Made by a program: the position numbers and the translations under genes | Part shown: positions 44,371 to 52,618 of the stretch, one piece after another | Layout of the letters: each line of letters begins with the position of its first letter | Position numbering within the stretch: position 1 is the first letter of the stretch | Source: Chloroflexota bacterium | GTDB taxonomy: Bacteria > Chloroflexota > Anaerolineae > Anaerolineales > Villigracilaceae | Assembly: GCA_016195815.1 (NCBI GenBank) | Contig: JACPYX010000006.1 | Coordinates: forward strand, 62,001 to 126,000 | DNA: 64,000 bases | Reading direction: 5' to 3' | The notes under the pieces: model-generated | The model's database searches: none | What the model saw: only the letters and a program-made list of their open reading frames with translations | Told to the model about the DNA's origin: nothing

Positions 44371-44754
44371 ATGCAATTCACCTCCCCTCCCAACCCGCAG
44401 GAATTCAACCAACGCGTCTGGGCGCTCGTGCGACAAGTGCCGCGCGGCAAAGTCGCCACGTACGGACAGATCGCGCTGATGCTGCCTCCGCCGAACGGCG
44501 CGGACTTTGAATCGTACAAAGCTTTCGGCGCGCGCTGGGTGGGCGGCGCGATGGCGGCCTGCCCCGACGATGTTCCGTGGCAACGCGTCATCAACTCGCA
44601 AGGCAAGATCAGCGAACGTCCCGGCGCGCAGAAGCAACGTCAATTGCTGGAGGAAGAGGGAATTATTTTTATGAAAGATAAAGTTGACTTGAAAAAATAC
44701 GGCTGGCGCGGACTCGATGAAGCCGACAAGCCGAAGCAGGAGAAACTCTTTTAA
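44371..44754 (+). CDS. Alkyltransferase-like protein (ATL), Cys replaced by Trp
   Basis: 127 residues with the C-terminal DNA-binding domain of O6-alkylguanine alkyltransferases. The active-site motif PCHRV is PWQRV here, Trp70 at the acceptor-cysteine position. This is the hallmark of ATL proteins, which bind O6-alkylguanine, flip it and pass the lesion to nucleotide excision repair instead of repairing it. The helix-turn-helix RGKVATYGQIA is intact. GGAG lies before the ATG. A catalytic Ogt is encoded at 22379, so this genome has both. Confidence 0.9.
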   Translation: MQFTSPPNPQEFNQRVWALVRQVPRGKVATYGQIALMLPPPNGADFESYKAFGARWVGGAMAACPDDVPWQRVINSQGKISERPGAQKQRQLLEEEGIIFMKDKVDLKKYGWRGLDEADKPKQEKLF

Positions 44755-44755
44755 C

Positions 44756-44820
44756 CACAAAGGACACGAAGGAAGAAGCCTTGAATCTTTTTCCTTCGTG
44801 CTCCTTGGCGGCCTTTGTAT
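44756..44820. repeat. ACAAAGGACACGAAGGAA hairpin
   Basis: AAGGACACGAAGGAA (44760-44774) pairs with TTCCTTCGTGCTCCTT (44791-44806) with one bulge. It lies between the ATL and homocysteine methyltransferase genes, with CACAAAGG and CCTTTGTA as outer arms. It may act as a terminator or be a mobile repeat of the kind common in this group. Confidence 0.55.
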
Positions 44821-44847
44821 TTAAAAAAAGGATGCAAATGCAGAATC

Positions 44848-45783
44848 ATGAACCCAATTGAAACCATCCTCGAAAAATATCCCGCGGTGATTCTCGACGG
44901 CGCGCTGGCGACCGAACTCGAGCGGCGCGGCGCAGACTTGAAGGATAAACTTTGGTCGGCGAAATTGCTGATCGAAAATCCCGAAATGATCCGTCAGCTT
45001 CACATGGATTATTTTCTGGCGGGCGCGGACTGCGCCATCACGGCCAGTTATCAGGCCACCGTCGAAGGTTTTATGCGGCGCGGATTGAGCGAAAATGAAG
45101 CCATTGCGCTGATTCAGAAATCGGTAAAGATTGCCATCGAAGCGCGGGATGATTTCTGGAAGAATGGATCGAATCGAATCGGCAGGCCGCGCCCGTTCGT
45201 GGCCGCCTCGGTCGGACCGTACGGCGCGTATCTGGCCGACGGCTCGGAGTATCGCGGGGAGTATGGGTTAAGCCAATCGGAACTGGAAAAGTTCCATCGT
45301 CCAAGAATAGAAGCGTTGATCGCGGCGGGCGCGGACATTTTGGCGTGCGAGACCATCCCATGTTTGATCGAGGCGCAGGCCATTGTCAATGTATTGAAAG
45401 AGTTTCCGAACGCCAGCGCGTGGATCAGCTTCAGCGCGAAGGACAATGTCCACATCAGCGGCGGTGAAAAGATTTCCGATTGCGCCGCGCGGCTGGATCA
45501 ATTTCCGCAGGTCGCGGCGCTGGGCGTCAACTGCACATCGCCGAAATTTATTTCGTCGCTGATCCGCGCAGTGAAGAGCAAAACATCCAAGCCGATTCTG
45601 GTCTATCCGAATTCAGGTGAGACCTATAACGCCGAGAAGCACGATTGGAACGGCGACGCATTTTGTACAGCCTTTGGAGAAGAAGCGCGTCATTGGTTTG
45701 CCGACGGCGCGCAGATCATCGGCGGTTGCTGCCGCACCACGCCCGACGACATCCGCGCCATTGCAGGCTGGGCAAGAACGTAA
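44848..45783 (+). CDS. mmuM: Homocysteine S-methyltransferase
   Basis: 311 residues, betaine-homocysteine-methyltransferase fold. It uses S-methylmethionine (or another methyl donor) to convert homocysteine to methionine. Zinc is held by cysteines in GVNCTSP (about 230) and in the C-terminal GGCCRT motif. The N-terminal LDGALATELERRG matches MmuM. The ATG at 44848 is chosen over codons further upstream, which lie in the hairpin region. Methyl donor not determined. Confidence 0.9.
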   Translation: MNPIETILEKYPAVILDGALATELERRGADLKDKLWSAKLLIENPEMIRQLHMDYFLAGADCAITASYQATVEGFMRRGLSENEAIALIQKSVKIAIEARDDFWKNGSNRIGRPRPFVAASVGPYGAYLADGSEYRGEYGLSQSELEKFHRPRIEALIAAGADILACETIPCLIEAQAIVNVLKEFPNASAWISFSAKDNVHISGGEKISDCAARLDQFPQVAALGVNCTSPKFISSLIRAVKSKTSKPILVYPNSGETYNAEKHDWNGDAFCTAFGEEARHWFADGAQIIGGCCRTTPDDIRAIAGWART

Positions 45784-45797
45784 AACCGAACTTCGCC

Positions 45798-46766
45798 CTA
45801 TTGAGTCAATTCCACCACAAGTGTTTCCATCGCCAGGTCCAATGCGACCTGGCTTGTTTTTGCCGCTTCATCAATTTCCAAAAGTTTGTGATAGATCTTC
45901 TCCAGCGCGGCCAGCGAGAATCGTTTGGCCTGTCCTGCGACCTTCTCGGCCACGAACGGATGCGCGCCCAATGCGCTCGTCACTTCGTTCACTCCGCCGT
46001 GCGCGTCCAAAACTTCGCGCGCCTGCAACAGCAAGCGGAACTGCCGCACAACCATGCCCCACACGCTGAACGGGTCGTCGTTTTCCAAAAGCCGGTGCAA
46101 CAATTTTTGAGCCGAATGACCATTGCCGGATGCCAGCGCATCAACCATTGCAAAGATATCCGGCTCGGCGGTGACGATGCTGACCGCTTCCACATCCGCG
46201 ACTTCGAGCGGGCGCGCCCAATTGACGTAAGCCAACAACTTGGCAATTTCCTGCGCGGCCTGGCGCGTATCCGCGCCGACCATCTCGGCCAGTTTGGCGG
46301 CCGCGGCGGGTTCGATCTGTCCGCCCTGATGTTTTGTCTCGTTGACGATCCAGCCGCTCATGTCTTTGAGACGCGGCATCATAAAGGCCTGTGTCTTCAT
46401 ATTTCCATTTTGTTTCTCAGCCAGCTTGTTCAGCCAATGTTTATCGGCTTCCTTCGGCTCGACAGATTCGTACAGCACCAGCCGCGTGGACTCTGGAATT
46501 TTTTCAATGAACTCAACGAACTTTTTTCTGGCAGATGGGTTGTTATATTTTGCAGATGGATTCGCCAGCAACACCAGCCGGTGCTTCGATAAAAACGGCA
46601 TGGCGTTCAGCGCGTTATTTAAATCATTTTCGCTGACGGAGCGCGCTTCGAGACGCGCCGTGTTCATGTCCGCGCTGGTGGCATCGGGAAAGTCTGCGGC
46701 AAATTCAGCGAGTTTGCGCGAGATGGCGAATTCATCGTTGCCAAAGAGGAAGAATATGTTAGGCAT
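45798..46766 (-). CDS. holA: DNA polymerase III subunit delta
   Basis: 322 residues. Clamp-loader subunit that opens the beta clamp. It has the AAA+-like N-terminal domain (FLFGNDEFAISRKL, then a DMNTARLEARSVSENDLNNALNAMPFLSKHRLVLL segment), and the central and C-terminal helical domains of HolA (ADTRQAAQEIAKLLAYV, then WGMVVRQFRLLLQAREV). No Walker A, as usual. The stop lies 15 nt past the mmuM stop on the opposite strand. Confidence 0.9.
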   Translation of the reverse strand: MPNIFFLFGNDEFAISRKLAEFAADFPDATSADMNTARLEARSVSENDLNNALNAMPFLSKHRLVLLANPSAKYNNPSARKKFVEFIEKIPESTRLVLYESVEPKEADKHWLNKLAEKQNGNMKTQAFMMPRLKDMSGWIVNETKHQGGQIEPAAAAKLAEMVGADTRQAAQEIAKLLAYVNWARPLEVADVEAVSIVTAEPDIFAMVDALASGNGHSAQKLLHRLLENDDPFSVWGMVVRQFRLLLQAREVLDAHGGVNEVTSALGAHPFVAEKVAGQAKRFSLAALEKIYHKLLEIDEAAKTSQVALDLAMETLVVELTQ

Positions 46767-46772
46767 AAATTG

Positions 46773-46802
46773 TGTAGGGGCACAGCATGCTGCGCCCCTA
46801 CA
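46773..46802. repeat. 30-nt palindrome over the DUF6391 stop codon
   Basis: TGTAGGGGCACAGCATGCTG continuing as CGCCCCTACA, a near-perfect palindrome with one mismatched pair. It overlaps the last codon and stop of the DUF6391 gene and lies 6 nt before holA. It may act as a hairpin between the two genes or be an interspersed repeat. Confidence 0.65.
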
Positions 46803-47307
46803 TGTTTGTGATCACACGATGCGCGGTGACGCGTCCGCGCAAAGATGGCCGCACCTCGACCAGTTGCAGGTTGCCCATTTGGGCGTCGGTGGTGATCTTC
46901 TGCTGGATGACGGGTCCCAGCGGCTGGCTGAGCGCGAAGCCCACCAGCGCAAACGCGACTGCGAAAGGCAGGCGCAGAATCCGCCCGAGGAGAGACTTGG
47001 CTCCTCGAAGCGCGAACCAGGCCAAAGTCCCGGTGAGAAGCGCAGTGGTGGCGAGGTTGGTGCCGCATCCGGCGTGGATGGCAAGTTCGTGTTCACCGGC
47101 GCGCAGTCGAGTCAGAGCCTGGATCACAGCCGATTCAACGTCTGCCGCGGAAAAGTTACCGAGAATGAAAAAGCCGGTCGGGTTGGAATGTCCGGCCATG
47201 TGTTGGTTCGGATGTTTCGCGGCAAGCACGTGCAGCGTGGCGTGTTCGAGGGCGTGATTGCGGCGGGTTTCGAGGATGAAGGGGAGATCGAGAATTGTAT
47301 TAGCCAT
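46798..47307 (-). CDS. DUF6391 family membrane protein
   Basis: 169 residues. The N-terminal RRNHALEHATLHVLAAKHP, then HMAGHSNPTGFFILG pattern is characteristic, with several His residues that may bind metal. Two hydrophobic segments (about 85-105, 115-135) suggest membrane attachment. No function is known. TATAAT ends exactly 7 nt before the ATG, so the mRNA is predicted to be leaderless. The stop codon lies in the palindrome at 46773-46802. Confidence 0.85.
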   Translation of the reverse strand: MANTILDLPFILETRRNHALEHATLHVLAAKHPNQHMAGHSNPTGFFILGNFSAADVESAVIQALTRLRAGEHELAIHAGCGTNLATTALLTGTLAWFALRGAKSLLGRILRLPFAVAFALVGFALSQPLGPVIQQKITTDAQMGNLQLVEVRPSLRGRVTAHRVITNM

Positions 47308-47313
47308 GCGGTG

Positions 47314-47319
47314 ATTATA
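47314..47319 (-). promoter_or_regulatory. -10 box giving a predicted leaderless DUF6391 mRNA
   Basis: TATAAT on the minus strand, last T 7 nt before the ATG at 47307. It sits between the terminator of the preceding operon and the gene. Confidence 0.7.
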
Positions 47320-47325
47320 CCAATC

Positions 47326-47357
47326 AAAAAAAGACAGCCACTTCGAAGTGGCTGTCT
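47326..47357 (-). terminator. Terminator of the PucC-type transporter operon
   Basis: Perfect palindrome AGACAGCCACTTCG continuing as AAGTGGCTGTCT (47332-47357) with T7 on the minus strand. It starts 10 nt past the stop of the 47368 gene. Confidence 0.9.
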
Positions 47358-47367
47358 CGAAGAAATT

Positions 47368-48057
47368 CTATTCCTGCGTTGCGGGTTTTCCCGATGTTGC
47401 CAGCATGAAGCCGATGAACATCAAGATAGCGCCGATAAATTCACTGGCATAGAGCGCGTCGGCCAGGCCGGCTTTCAGGAATGTTCCGCCAGCGGCCGGC
47501 GAAAGCGCGCCCGCCGCGATGAGAATATTTCCGAACATGCGGTTGACGAGAATCTTTTTACGCCAGAAGAGGATGGCCGAATAAATCGCACCGCCGACCA
47601 AAGTCAGTGTGCCGTAAATGTTCAGTAAAATGGTCAAAGCAATCGTGAGGCCGCTGCGGGCAAAAATTTCTTTATATTGCCCCGAGGCTGGAAGCGCAGT
47701 ATTGTACGCGGTCGAAACAGTCGGCGCGGCAAGCACGATGACGAGGGCCAGCGCCGAAACGGCGGCCAGCACCCAGGTCAGGATTTGAGCGGTGCGGCCT
47801 TTGCGGATCAGCAAATGGACGGTTCCCATTCCAAGCCAGGCGGCGGTCAGCATGGCGCCGGCCACGTACCAGATTTTCACGAGAAAAATGTTGAAGGTCA
47901 GGCTGAGAAGAACTTCGCCGAGAGTCCCGAGGCCATAAAAAAGCAGGCCGACCGACCACAGCAAAAGGTGCATGCCGCCGCGCTGGCGGTAGCGGGTGAA
48001 CACTGCGGCAACAAAAGCAAAAGTGATGATGGTGGAAAGATAAGGTATATAAGTCAC
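47368..48057 (-). CDS. Hypothetical seven-TM membrane protein
   Basis: 229 residues with seven hydrophobic spans and little soluble sequence. The GTG at 48057 is used because GGAG lies 8-9 nt upstream; a longer reading would cross the small TM gene at 48081. Segments include LLLWSVGLLFYGLGTLGEVLL and AGALSPAAGGTFLKAG. No family recognised. It is the last gene of a four-gene run with a PucC-type transporter, a MerR-type regulator and a small TM protein, all on the minus strand, closed by a strong terminator. Confidence 0.8.
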   Translation of the reverse strand: MTYIPYLSTIITFAFVAAVFTRYRQRGGMHLLLWSVGLLFYGLGTLGEVLLSLTFNIFLVKIWYVAGAMLTAAWLGMGTVHLLIRKGRTAQILTWVLAAVSALALVIVLAAPTVSTAYNTALPASGQYKEIFARSGLTIALTILLNIYGTLTLVGGAIYSAILFWRKKILVNRMFGNILIAAGALSPAAGGTFLKAGLADALYASEFIGAILMFIGFMLATSGKPATQE

Positions 48058-48080
48058 GTTTTTTTTCTCCGGAAGGAAAT

Positions 48081-48230
48081 TTATGCGCCGGTTGTTAAAC
48101 CCAGCAGCGACAGCCCAAGGACGACGAACACAGCCAGCAACACAAGAACCAGAAGAATGAGCAGGGCCGGAATCGTTTTTTCCATCCAGCCTGCTGGCGA
48201 AAATCGCGAGGAATATTTCGAGTTTTTCAT
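48081..48230 (-). CDS. Small single-TM hypothetical protein
   Basis: 49 residues. The ATG at 48230 overlaps the regulator stop as ATGA, so the two are coupled. The N-terminal 19 residues are polar, and residues 22-45 (AllILLVLVLLAVFVVLGLSLLG-like) form one membrane helix. The size and position suggest a membrane-embedded accessory peptide. No homologue recognised. The longer reading to 48314 would lie inside the regulator gene. Confidence 0.65.
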   Translation of the reverse strand: MKNSKYSSRFSPAGWMEKTIPALLILLVLVLLAVFVVLGLSLLGLTTGA

Positions 48231-48841
48231 GAGGCATCCAGTTTTTGATAAGTTTCGATCATATTCAACAGGACGAGATCGGTAAAAGCATGTGCCCGGC
48301 TGAGCATACCCCATGCCTGTCCCAATGGCACATTCGCTTCCTGATACACTTGAATGATGGATTCGAGCAGGACTCTTCTGAAAAAGATGAAGGCTTTGGT
48401 TGCATCGGTACTATTGAGATCATAGCGGCGGGCGCGGGACGCATATTCATAACCTATCGCATGGGCTTCTGAAGTCTCATCGTTCCCGTTCGCGGCCAGA
48501 TAAGACATTAATCCCTGAAAAAGCAGGTGAGCACTGCGGCGGTATTGCCCGCGCGCTTCCCCGTCAAGTTTCTGATACCAGGATTCGGCTTCCAGTTGTC
48601 CGTCCGTAATGCGCATTCGCACGTTGCGCACGGCAGATTGCATCATCGCCTCGGGCGCGACATCGCTTCGATTGCGGGCATGTTCAACCCATAACTCTAC
48701 TTCGCTGCGCTTGTAGCGGCGATGTCCGCCGCTGGTGACCTGCACGGGCAGTAAACCTTTGTTCGACCACAAGCGTACTGTGCTGGGATGAACGCCGAGC
48801 AACTTTGCCGCGCTGCTCAACGAAAGCCAATCTTTGCTCAT
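48227..48841 (-). CDS. MerR/excisionase-type HTH regulator
   Basis: 204 residues. The N-terminal 50 residues are a winged-helix/HTH of the MerR or excisionase type (AAKLLGVHPSTVRLWSNKGLL, then TSGGHRRYKRSEVELW). The remainder is an all-helical domain (about 65-200) with no recognised ligand motif. CGGAG lies before the ATG. It starts 5 nt after the PucC-type gene ends and overlaps the next small ORF, so it may control this operon, possibly by sensing a signal related to the transporter. Confidence 0.85.
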   Translation of the reverse strand: MSKDWLSLSSAAKLLGVHPSTVRLWSNKGLLPVQVTSGGHRRYKRSEVELWVEHARNRSDVAPEAMMQSAVRNVRMRITDGQLEAESWYQKLDGEARGQYRRSAHLLFQGLMSYLAANGNDETSEAHAIGYEYASRARRYDLNSTDATKAFIFFRRVLLESIIQVYQEANVPLGQAWGMLSRAHAFTDLVLLNMIETYQKLDAS

Positions 48842-48845
48842 GAGA

Positions 48846-50150
48846 TTACTCCGAGGTCATTGCGACCTTTTCTACAAATGACGGTTCGCTGGTCTGCTTG
48901 CGGAAGGCGGACACATCAATGCGCGAAAGCATCAGGGCCGCGCCTGCCAACATCAATGCTTCAATGCCGAACACGATGAGATACCCGTTCAGGGCAACGC
49001 CTGTAAGCTGGGCGACCGCATCGCGCATCGCGCCGCCGAGAACGGATCCCGCCAAACGCGACATTGCGTTCGATACGCCCCAGGCTCCGATATAAAGGCC
49101 GACGTTTCCCGCGGTGGTCAGGTCAAACATCAACGAGAGATTTGCGACGGTGGAGAATCCGGTCCCGAGGCCGAGCAAAGTCACGCCTGTATAAAAGATG
49201 GATGAACTGCGCGTGAAGCCGCTAAGCACAATGACTACAAATCCGGCGAGCGCGCCGAGGTTGCCAATTTGCGCCATGATTCGCTTGGCAATGCGTCCCT
49301 CGAGCAGGCCCGCAATAATGATCGCGGCCAACACGAACGTGCCCCAAATGGAAGTGATACGCGTGGTCTGTGTCACCGTCAGGCCGAATGCTTCAGCGCC
49401 GAACGGTTCGAGCAGTATGTCCTGTCCAAGAATTGCGGCGAGCAGAAGGAAGAGATAGATAAAGAACGTCTTTCCGACAGGGTTACCCGTAATGGCGAAA
49501 ACCATTTGTTTGATGGAATAGGTTTCAGACGAAGCCCGGGCCGAATCAGTTTTGGAACGGGGCTCAAGCCAGATGAGGCCGAGCAGGCCCAGGGTCAGGG
49601 CAGCCGCGCCGACGTAAGTAAAAGCGCGTATCATCGCCTGCGGCGTGTAAGGGTCCACCATCCGGCTGAGTGCGATGGCTGTTGCGATGATGCCGACGAT
49701 CATCATGAACCACATGGTTGCAATTGTTTTGCCGCGTTCATCCTCGCTTGAAAGTTCGGAGGCGAGCGAAAGATACGAAACACTCGAGAGGTTATAGCCC
49801 ATGCCCCACGCGCCGAAGGCGACCAGGCCTGCTAAAATACCGAGGCCGGGATTTTGTCCCATCAGGAACGCGACCTGCGGCGAAACAACCACACCGATCA
49901 CGCACAAAATTAATCCGGCCAGAATGTAAGGCGTACGGCGGAATCCGAAAACGGGGTGGCGGTCTGAATAAGAACCGATGGCAACCTGGATGGGCGAAAA
50001 TAAATAGGGAAGGGAAGCAAGGATGGCAACAAGTGTGGCTGAAATGGAAAGCTCTTTGATCATGACGCGGTTGAGGGTGCTGTTGATGGGGACAAGCGTC
50101 ATGGCGACGGCGACGTGGATGAGTCCGAGTTGAAAGCGTTTGCGAAACAT
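48846..50150 (-). CDS. PucC/BCD-family MFS transporter
   Basis: 434 residues, 12 hydrophobic spans. Residues 60-80 contain SYSDRHPVFGFRRTPYILAG, which is the characteristic loop of the PucC/LhaA family (PUCC). In phototrophs these proteins deliver bacteriochlorophyll or assemble light-harvesting complexes. No photosynthesis gene is visible nearby. The gene heads a four-gene run to 47368. The upstream gap carries a TACAAT-like -10 near 50200 and AAGAGGT before the ATG. Its substrate in a non-phototroph is unknown. Confidence 0.85.
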   Translation of the reverse strand: MFRKRFQLGLIHVAVAMTLVPINSTLNRVMIKELSISATLVAILASLPYLFSPIQVAIGSYSDRHPVFGFRRTPYILAGLILCVIGVVVSPQVAFLMGQNPGLGILAGLVAFGAWGMGYNLSSVSYLSLASELSSEDERGKTIATMWFMMIVGIIATAIALSRMVDPYTPQAMIRAFTYVGAAALTLGLLGLIWLEPRSKTDSARASSETYSIKQMVFAITGNPVGKTFFIYLFLLLAAILGQDILLEPFGAEAFGLTVTQTTRITSIWGTFVLAAIIIAGLLEGRIAKRIMAQIGNLGALAGFVVIVLSGFTRSSSIFYTGVTLLGLGTGFSTVANLSLMFDLTTAGNVGLYIGAWGVSNAMSRLAGSVLGGAMRDAVAQLTGVALNGYLIVFGIEALMLAGAALMLSRIDVSAFRKQTSEPSFVEKVAMTSE

Positions 50151-50271
50151 TACACCTCTTAAAATAATAAAGGCTCGAGGCCTTTGCTTTGATAAGCAAA
50201 TTGTACTTTTCAGGGCGCAAGCGTCAATGTAGATTTATATAGATTTTACAAGATGAGGATGAGAGCAAAAT

Positions 50272-50308
50272 AATAAAAGCCGCCAGACAAAATTTTGTCT
50301 GGCGGCTT
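50272..50308 (-). terminator. Terminator of recN
   Basis: Near-perfect palindrome AAGCCGCCAGACAAAA continuing as TTTTGTCTGGCGGCTT (50277-50308), followed on the minus strand by TTATTATTTT. It starts 12 nt after the recN stop. Confidence 0.88.
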
Positions 50309-50319
50309 GGGATTGAAAG

Positions 50320-52053
50320 TTATTTCGCGTTTTTGGTCATCTGTCTGGCTGTCTGCATCAACTCGTGTGCGGAGCGCAGCGTGCCTTCGCCGACGCCGCC
50401 GAGCATTTGCGAGAGTTCGATCAGCTGCGGTTCGCCGGTCAGCCGTTCGACGCGCGTCAGCGTGCGGTTGCCTTGAATCAATTTCTGCACCTGATAATGT
50501 TCGTCGCCAAAGGCGGCCAATTGTGGAAGATGAGTCACACAAAAGACTTGGTGATTGCGTCCCAGGTGCCAGAGTTTGTATCCGACCACCAGGCCGACGC
50601 GCCCGCCAATGCCCTGGTCAATTTCGTCGAAGATGAGCGAGGGAATTTCATCGGCCCTGGCCAGAATATTCTTCAGGGCCAGCATCAGCCGCGAGGTCTC
50701 ACCGCCGGAAGCGATGCGCGCCAGCGGTTTGAGTCCTTCGCCGGGATTGGGCGCGACCAAGAATTCCACGCGGTCATAACCGTTTTGATCGAAGGCCAGG
50801 CGCGCACCGTCAGCTACTGGAATTCCATTTGGGTCGGGCTTGGTTTGAAAGTCCACGCCGAAGCGGGCGGCGGCCATCTTGAGATCGTCCAATTCGATCT
50901 CGATGCCTTTGCCAAGTTTTTCGGCGGACGATTTGCGTTTGTCTGAAAGAGTCTGGGCCTGCTTCGATAAAACCTGGAGCAGTTTGCTTTCTTCGGCTTC
51001 GAGCACACTGATGCGTTCACCGGCGTTGGAAATATTTTCCAACTGCTTGCGCGCATCCGCGCCGAAAGCGATGACCGAAGGAATATTTCCGCCATATTTG
51101 CGCGTCAGGTTATGAATCAAATTCAAACGTTCTTCAACTTCATCCAACCGCTTCGGGTTGAATTCGATCTCATCGAGATAATCGCGCAGAGAACGAACAA
51201 CGTCCGCGACTGTATCTTCCAAAACCGATGCCTGGTTTGCAAGGTCTTCCTGCGCCCTGTCAATTTTTGCAAGCGCGGCCAAGGCTTGCGCGGCCTGGCT
51301 GATCAAATCGCTGGCCGCGACAGATTCCTGCGAGCCTTCATCCAAAACTTCAAGCGCATGTTGCGCGTATTGCGCCAAAGATTCTGCATTGGCCAGGCGG
51401 TCACGTTCCTTGCGCAAGTCATCTTCTTCGCCCGGCTTGAGTTTGGCCGATTCGATTTCGCCGATTTGAAAGGTCAGCATTTCGAGACGGCGGTCGGCAT
51501 CCGCTTGCGCGGCGCGCAGGTCGTTCAACTCGCGGCGGAAGATCGACAACTTTTGATAAAGCTGACGATATTCACTGAGCGGCTTTGAAATGTCAGCGTA
51601 ACGATCCAGCAGGCCGAGATGCGCGCGCGGGTCGAGCAAAGATAGATGTTCGGATTGGCCGTGGATATCTATCAGCGCCGCGCCAATTTCTTTGAGCAGT
51701 GACACGCCCGCCGTCCGGCCATTGACGCGGGCCGTGCTTCGTCCCTCGCGGCGAATCTCGCGCGTCAAGGTCACATAATTGGGGTCGTCCAGCAGGTCTT
51801 CGCGTTTCAGGATGAGTTGCACCGCTTCTTTTTCCGGACCTTTGAGCTGGAACACGCCTTCAACGAATGCATTCTCTGCCTCAGCCCTGACCATTGCCGC
51901 ATCGGCGCGGCCGCCCACCAGCATCTCGACTGCATCAAGGATGATGGATTTGCCCGCGCCGGTCTCGCCGGTGAGAATGATGAGGCCCGGGCCGAGTTTG
52001 AGATTGAGTTTGTCTATAATCGCAAAATTCTGAATGTGAAGTTCGTTCAGCAT
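50320..52053 (-). CDS. recN: DNA repair protein RecN
   Basis: 577 residues, SMC-like ATPase of recombinational repair. N-terminal Walker A is GETGAGKS (about 31-38) and the C-terminal half has the ABC signature LARIASGGETSRLMLAL and Walker B LIFDEIDQGIGG. The central 300 residues are coiled coil. Start and stop touch the upstream zinc-ribbon gene (TAAATG), so the two are adjacent without overlap and likely cotranscribed. Terminated at 50272-50308. Confidence 0.96.
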   Translation of the reverse strand: MLNELHIQNFAIIDKLNLKLGPGLIILTGETGAGKSIILDAVEMLVGGRADAAMVRAEAENAFVEGVFQLKGPEKEAVQLILKREDLLDDPNYVTLTREIRREGRSTARVNGRTAGVSLLKEIGAALIDIHGQSEHLSLLDPRAHLGLLDRYADISKPLSEYRQLYQKLSIFRRELNDLRAAQADADRRLEMLTFQIGEIESAKLKPGEEDDLRKERDRLANAESLAQYAQHALEVLDEGSQESVAASDLISQAAQALAALAKIDRAQEDLANQASVLEDTVADVVRSLRDYLDEIEFNPKRLDEVEERLNLIHNLTRKYGGNIPSVIAFGADARKQLENISNAGERISVLEAEESKLLQVLSKQAQTLSDKRKSSAEKLGKGIEIELDDLKMAAARFGVDFQTKPDPNGIPVADGARLAFDQNGYDRVEFLVAPNPGEGLKPLARIASGGETSRLMLALKNILARADEIPSLIFDEIDQGIGGRVGLVVGYKLWHLGRNHQVFCVTHLPQLAAFGDEHYQVQKLIQGNRTLTRVERLTGEPQLIELSQMLGGVGEGTLRSAHELMQTARQMTKNAK

Positions 52054-52608
52054 TTAGCCACCAATGCGAATCCCGGAAATCTGTGTGTATGCGGCTGGCA
52101 CGGCCAGGAAAAGATAAACCACCTGCCAGACGGCGGGCAGAAGAGCGCCAATGCCCTGGAAGCCGCCGGATAAAATCATGAGCAGGGCCGGAAGGCTATA
52201 TATAAGCAAAGCGGGCAGCCCGCCGATCACCATGCCAATTGCGGATGTCAGGAAGAGTGCGCGCGAGCGTCTGTTTTTGATAAATCGAAGAATGAGATTT
52301 CCGATGACCGCGCCTGCGCCCGGCGCGAGGAATAAAACTAGAAGCCCAAAGAAGAAACCACTGACAATTAAAACCAGAAAGCTTGCAATCGCCGAGCCAA
52401 TGGCGGCGGCGATGAAGGCAACCAGGTAATCGTACCAGACCGCGGTATCAAATTTTTTCTGTTGGGAACGGACACACTCCCTGCAGCGATAGCCGGTTGG
52501 TGTGCGGACCGCGCATTGTGCGCAGATCGGGCGCTCGCAACGATTGCAGCGCAAAGTCGTCGGGCGATCGGGGTGAACATAACAGAATAAAGTATCAGAG
52601 TTCGTCAT
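52054..52608 (-). CDS. B-box-type zinc-ribbon membrane protein
   Basis: 184 residues. The N-terminal 45 residues form a treble-clef/zinc-ribbon with four paired cysteines: CYVHPDRPTTLRCNRC, then CAQCAVRTPTGYRCREC. Four hydrophobic segments follow (about 60-85, 90-115, 120-145, 150-175). This arrangement is a common hypothetical membrane protein in Chloroflexota and Actinobacteria. Function unknown. AGGGA lies before the ATG. It is followed directly by recN. Confidence 0.85.
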   Translation of the reverse strand: MTNSDTLFCYVHPDRPTTLRCNRCERPICAQCAVRTPTGYRCRECVRSQQKKFDTAVWYDYLVAFIAAAIGSAIASFLVLIVSGFFFGLLVLFLAPGAGAVIGNLILRFIKNRRSRALFLTSAIGMVIGGLPALLIYSLPALLMILSGGFQGIGALLPAVWQVVYLFLAVPAAYTQISGIRIGG

Positions 52609-52618
52609 TGCATCGTCC

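Noticed and set aside
46342-47628. 428-residue plus-strand ORF across holA and DUF6391
   Set aside because: Runs antisense over two well-supported genes and a terminator.
48227-48314. Longer start (48314) for the small TM gene
   Set aside because: Would lie inside the regulator gene; the ATGA overlap at 48230 explains the start better.
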